A stretch of 14,797 nucleotides of DNA from JAWXVE01 sp044425575 (GTDB lineage: Bacteria; Bacillota; Clostridia; Lachnospirales; Lachnospiraceae). The stretch spans positions 1 through 14,797 of the forward strand of contig JAWXVE010000059.1 in the NCBI GenBank assembly GCA_044425575.1. The letters are read 5' to 3'. The notes beneath the pieces were generated by a model. That model had not been told where the DNA came from. It made no database searches and saw only the letters and a list, made by a program, of their open reading frames with translations. The translations under genes and the position numbers were made by a program. Shown piece after piece: positions 13,101 through 14,797 of the stretch. Positions within the stretch are counted from its first letter, which is position 1; each line of letters begins with the position of its first letter.

Positions 13101-14339
13101 TTATTGCAAGCTTACCACAGTTACCTGTGTTTGTGGCTCATACTCATCACTCAAGCTTATGAATTCAACAGTATACTTCATAGTAAAATGATCAGTAGTC
13201 GTATAGTTAATCTCAACATGATAGATATCACCAGCACTATAGGTAATATTATCAGGAGTAAATATAATGCAACCAGGTTGTGCATAGTAATCATTGTTGA
13301 TAGTAATGTAGCCATCACCAGTAGAGCCCATTATAAAATCATCTTTCATATACCATGTTGCACCATCATTTGCCCTTGTGATCGTAACTTCTGTATTCGT
13401 GGAAACTGGTGAACCTGGACTAAAAGACCAAGGATAATTATTAGCAAAATACTCCACTGGCATAGTCTGTGCAGGCCACATCACACCAAGGGTATTATCT
13501 AATTGAATATCTATAACACTCATAGAACTATAGTAGCGATAGATACCAGTCGTTGCATATGCAAATCCAAATCCTGTGGCTTCCATAACCGGTGCTAAGA
13601 TAGCACGCCTATGACCAAGAATATTCCGATTGTCTTCTCCCTCATCCGATAACCAACCATGTACGATATTTGCAGATAAATTATCTCTACCTGCGCTTAG
13701 ATTGCTGTTGGCTGTACCAATGCTTGCAGACTCATAGAAACTATCTGACATCCAACTTGGTTGATCAAAATAGTGATCGACTCCATCACCAATAGCAGCT
13801 AAAGCTGTAGCGCCATCTTGCGCATACTGAATATGCTCTTGACTAAGTATAACATTATAGGATAGACCGGCAATATACCTCGTAAAATTCAGGGTGTTTA
13901 GTGCATTGATTTGTACAGCATCGGTCAAAGCTCCACTTGTTGTTAAACCATCCATATCTGGCTCCACGGCATAGGCTATCTCAACAGACTGATCTAATGC
14001 TAATAGATGATATAAGGTAAGAATCTCATCAGCTGTATGATATTCAACAGCTGGAGTAAGATAAGTTTCTTCCGATTGTGCGATACTTTCTTCTTCCGAA
14101 GGTTCGCTCTCTAATGGTTCACTAGATTCCGAAGTATCATCAGCTTCCTCTACAACAACATCAAGTTTGGCATCGGTTGCCTCTGTAACAACATCAAGAT
14201 GGGTAGGATTGACTGTAGTAAGAGTGTTATCATCCTGAGTAGTATCAGTGGTATAGGGAGTATTTACGAGAGCAGATATCCCAATAATTAATATACATAG
14301 TAATAATGTACCTATTATTATAGAGGTAGATTGCTTCAT
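13101..14339 (-). CDS. Membrane-anchored or secreted CAP-domain (SCP/PR1-like) protein
   Basis: Predicted 412-residue surface protein of unknown precise role. Seen: an N-terminal hydrophobic segment (about 6-25) acting as signal or anchor; a Thr/Asp/Glu/Ser-rich stalk (about 28-95, for example ESSEPLESEPSEEES); a CAP domain (about 140-275) with LNTLNFTRYIAGL (148-160), NNLSANIVHGWL-like sequence (219-230) and NRNILGHRRAILAP (237-250), the most typical block; then a C-terminal region of about 140 residues with WPAQTMPVEYF and WSFSPGSPV (305-313), seen after CAP domains in other Clostridia by recall. CAP proteins in Firmicutes are poorly characterised; cell-wall or lipid interaction is suggested for some. 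The ATG has AAAGGA eight bases upstream. It is transcribed alone and ends at a terminator shared with tRNA-Ser. The acidic stalk resembles that of the GH25 protein in this window. Confidence 0.8.
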   Translation of the reverse strand: MKQSTSIIIGTLLLCILIIGISALVNTPYTTDTTQDDNTLTTVNPTHLDVVTEATDAKLDVVVEEADDTSESSEPLESEPSEEESIAQSEETYLTPAVEYHTADEILTLYHLLALDQSVEIAYAVEPDMDGLTTSGALTDAVQINALNTLNFTRYIAGLSYNVILSQEHIQYAQDGATALAAIGDGVDHYFDQPSWMSDSFYESASIGTANSNLSAGRDNLSANIVHGWLSDEGEDNRNILGHRRAILAPVMEATGFGFAYATTGIYRYYSSMSVIDIQLDNTLGVMWPAQTMPVEYFANNYPWSFSPGSPVSTNTEVTITRANDGATWYMKDDFIMGSTGDGYITINNDYYAQPGCIIFTPDNITYSAGDIYHVEINYTTTDHFTMKYTVEFISLSDEYEPQTQVTVVSLQ

Positions 14340-14564
14340 GTTATAAGTCCTTTCGAATGTAAGTATAGAGGTTAGTTATAGTTATCTCCCTGTATACGTA
14401 TCATAATCCTTATATAGTAAAATTCATTCTAATTAGATTATACGCCATATAATTCATCGGAGAAAGCTTTTTCTGTTTTTAATCAGTTATGAATTAGTAA
14501 TTAGAGAAGAAATCCACTATACAACGAGAAAATTACATATATTGGAATTAGTTACGAAAAGTAT

Positions 14565-14593
14565 TTGACAGACATGAGTGTTTGGGATATAAT
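14565..14593 (+). promoter_or_regulatory. Upstream promoter P1 of a probable rRNA operon
   Basis: TTGACA at 14565-14570 and TATAAT at 14588-14593 are 17 nt apart, a perfect consensus. It is the first of two tandem promoters reading toward the right edge, with no protein gene between them and the edge. The 225 nt between the CAP gene start and this promoter (14340-14564) show nothing else I can support. Confidence 0.75.
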
Positions 14594-14682
14594 ATGATTC
14601 CACCGTTTGAAAACAAATCATAGGTGTCTCAAATCCATCAATTATATGGAATTGAAAAAAATAAAAAAGTTTTAAAAAAGTG

Positions 14683-14711
14683 TTGACAGTAAGAGGCGGT
14701 TGTGATAATCT
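14683..14711 (+). promoter_or_regulatory. Downstream promoter P2 with A-rich UP-like element
   Basis: TTGACA at 14683-14688 is preceded by A-tracts (14652-14680), the usual look of an UP element. The -10 is less clear: GATAAT (14704-14709, spacing 15) or TAATCT (14706-14711, spacing 17). The two promoters are 118 nt apart, a spacing and layout typical of ribosomal RNA operons. Confidence 0.6.
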
Positions 14712-14797
14712 ATACAAGTTGCCGCTGAGAACAGCAGTCAACAAGGCCGAGAGAAAAGAAAGGCCAATGAACCTTGAAAAAGGGAGCGAAAGCTCTT
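14712..14797 (+). ncRNA. Probable ribosomal RNA operon leader, cut by the window edge
   Basis: The transcribed segment after P2 has no reading frame but dense structure: GTTG (14718-14721) with CAAC (14739-14742) enclosing GCTG-AGAA-CAGC; GGCC at 14745-14748 with GGCC at 14762-14765; and a GAGC-GAAA-GCTC tetraloop hairpin close to the end. The stretch AATGAACCTTGAAAA is the kind of sequence I recall ahead of 16S genes in Clostridia, and the terminal GCTCTT matches the beginning of a boxA antitermination element. The 16S gene itself is outside the window, so the identity rests on promoter layout and leader style. Confidence 0.55.

Noticed and set aside
13071..13412. Plus-strand open frame of 113 codons antisense to the CAP gene
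   Set aside because: It begins inside the terminator hairpin and runs opposite a convincing gene; treated as a shadow.
14461..14480. Small hairpin AGAAA-GCTT-TTTCT followed by TTTTT on the plus strand
   Set aside because: The stem is only five AT-rich pairs and there is no plus-strand gene upstream that it would terminate.
14517..14744. Minus-strand open frame of 75 codons across the tandem promoters
   Set aside because: It covers two well-formed promoters and a structured leader and lacks a ribosome binding site or family resemblance.

Overview
The window looks like chromosome of a low-GC Firmicute, most likely a gut-type or plant-fibre Clostridia such as Lachnospiraceae. The evidence is AT-rich DNA, strong AGGAG-type ribosome binding sites, near-consensus TTGACA/TATAAT promoters, a two-subunit class I fumarase, a GH25 lysozyme with a Lachnospiraceae-style N-terminal module, and a tRNA-Ser without an encoded CCA. 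The placement comes from family recall, not from a search. No CRISPR array, intact insertion sequence or prophage is visible.

Left part (1-5100). A minus-strand gene encodes a PhlG/phloretin-hydrolase-like zinc C-C hydrolase with all four expected metal ligands. Next come a short decayed fragment that may be a transposase remnant (801-1012) and a minus-strand membrane protein with an unusual cysteine cluster. A plus-strand AzoR-like flavoprotein then has its own promoter. It converges on a GH2 beta-mannosidase, with a 15-bp perfect hairpin between the two genes.

Middle (5100-10530). A 372-nt intergenic region holding only small, doubtful ORFs leads into a plus-strand pair: an HD-GYP cyclic-di-GMP phosphodiesterase and a membrane-anchored GH25 muramidase. 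These converge on a minus-strand pair: a membrane-bound GGDEF diguanylate cyclase followed 12 nt later by an ABC-F ATPase. The GH25 and ABC-F stop codons overlap by 4 nt, so no terminator separates the converging units. The GGDEF gene and the fumarase operon diverge from facing promoters.

Right part (10530-14797). A plus-strand unit encodes fumarase alpha and beta subunits, with an unusual 140-nt gap containing an imperfect long hairpin, and then a PlsC-type acyltransferase. A single tRNA-Ser(GCU) follows with a perfect promoter. A hairpin terminator is shared with a convergent minus-strand gene for a membrane-anchored CAP-domain protein. The last 230 nt carry two tandem strong promoters with an A-rich upstream element and a structured leader, which I read as the start of a ribosomal RNA operon whose 16S gene lies beyond the window.

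Functionally the window is mostly core metabolism and envelope biology: carbon use (mannoside and aromatic cleavage, fumarase), phospholipid synthesis, cell-wall and surface proteins, and both synthesis and breakdown of cyclic di-GMP. I do not see a convincing multi-gene novel system. The best leads are the acylphloroglucinol-type hydrolase and the cysteine-cluster membrane protein.
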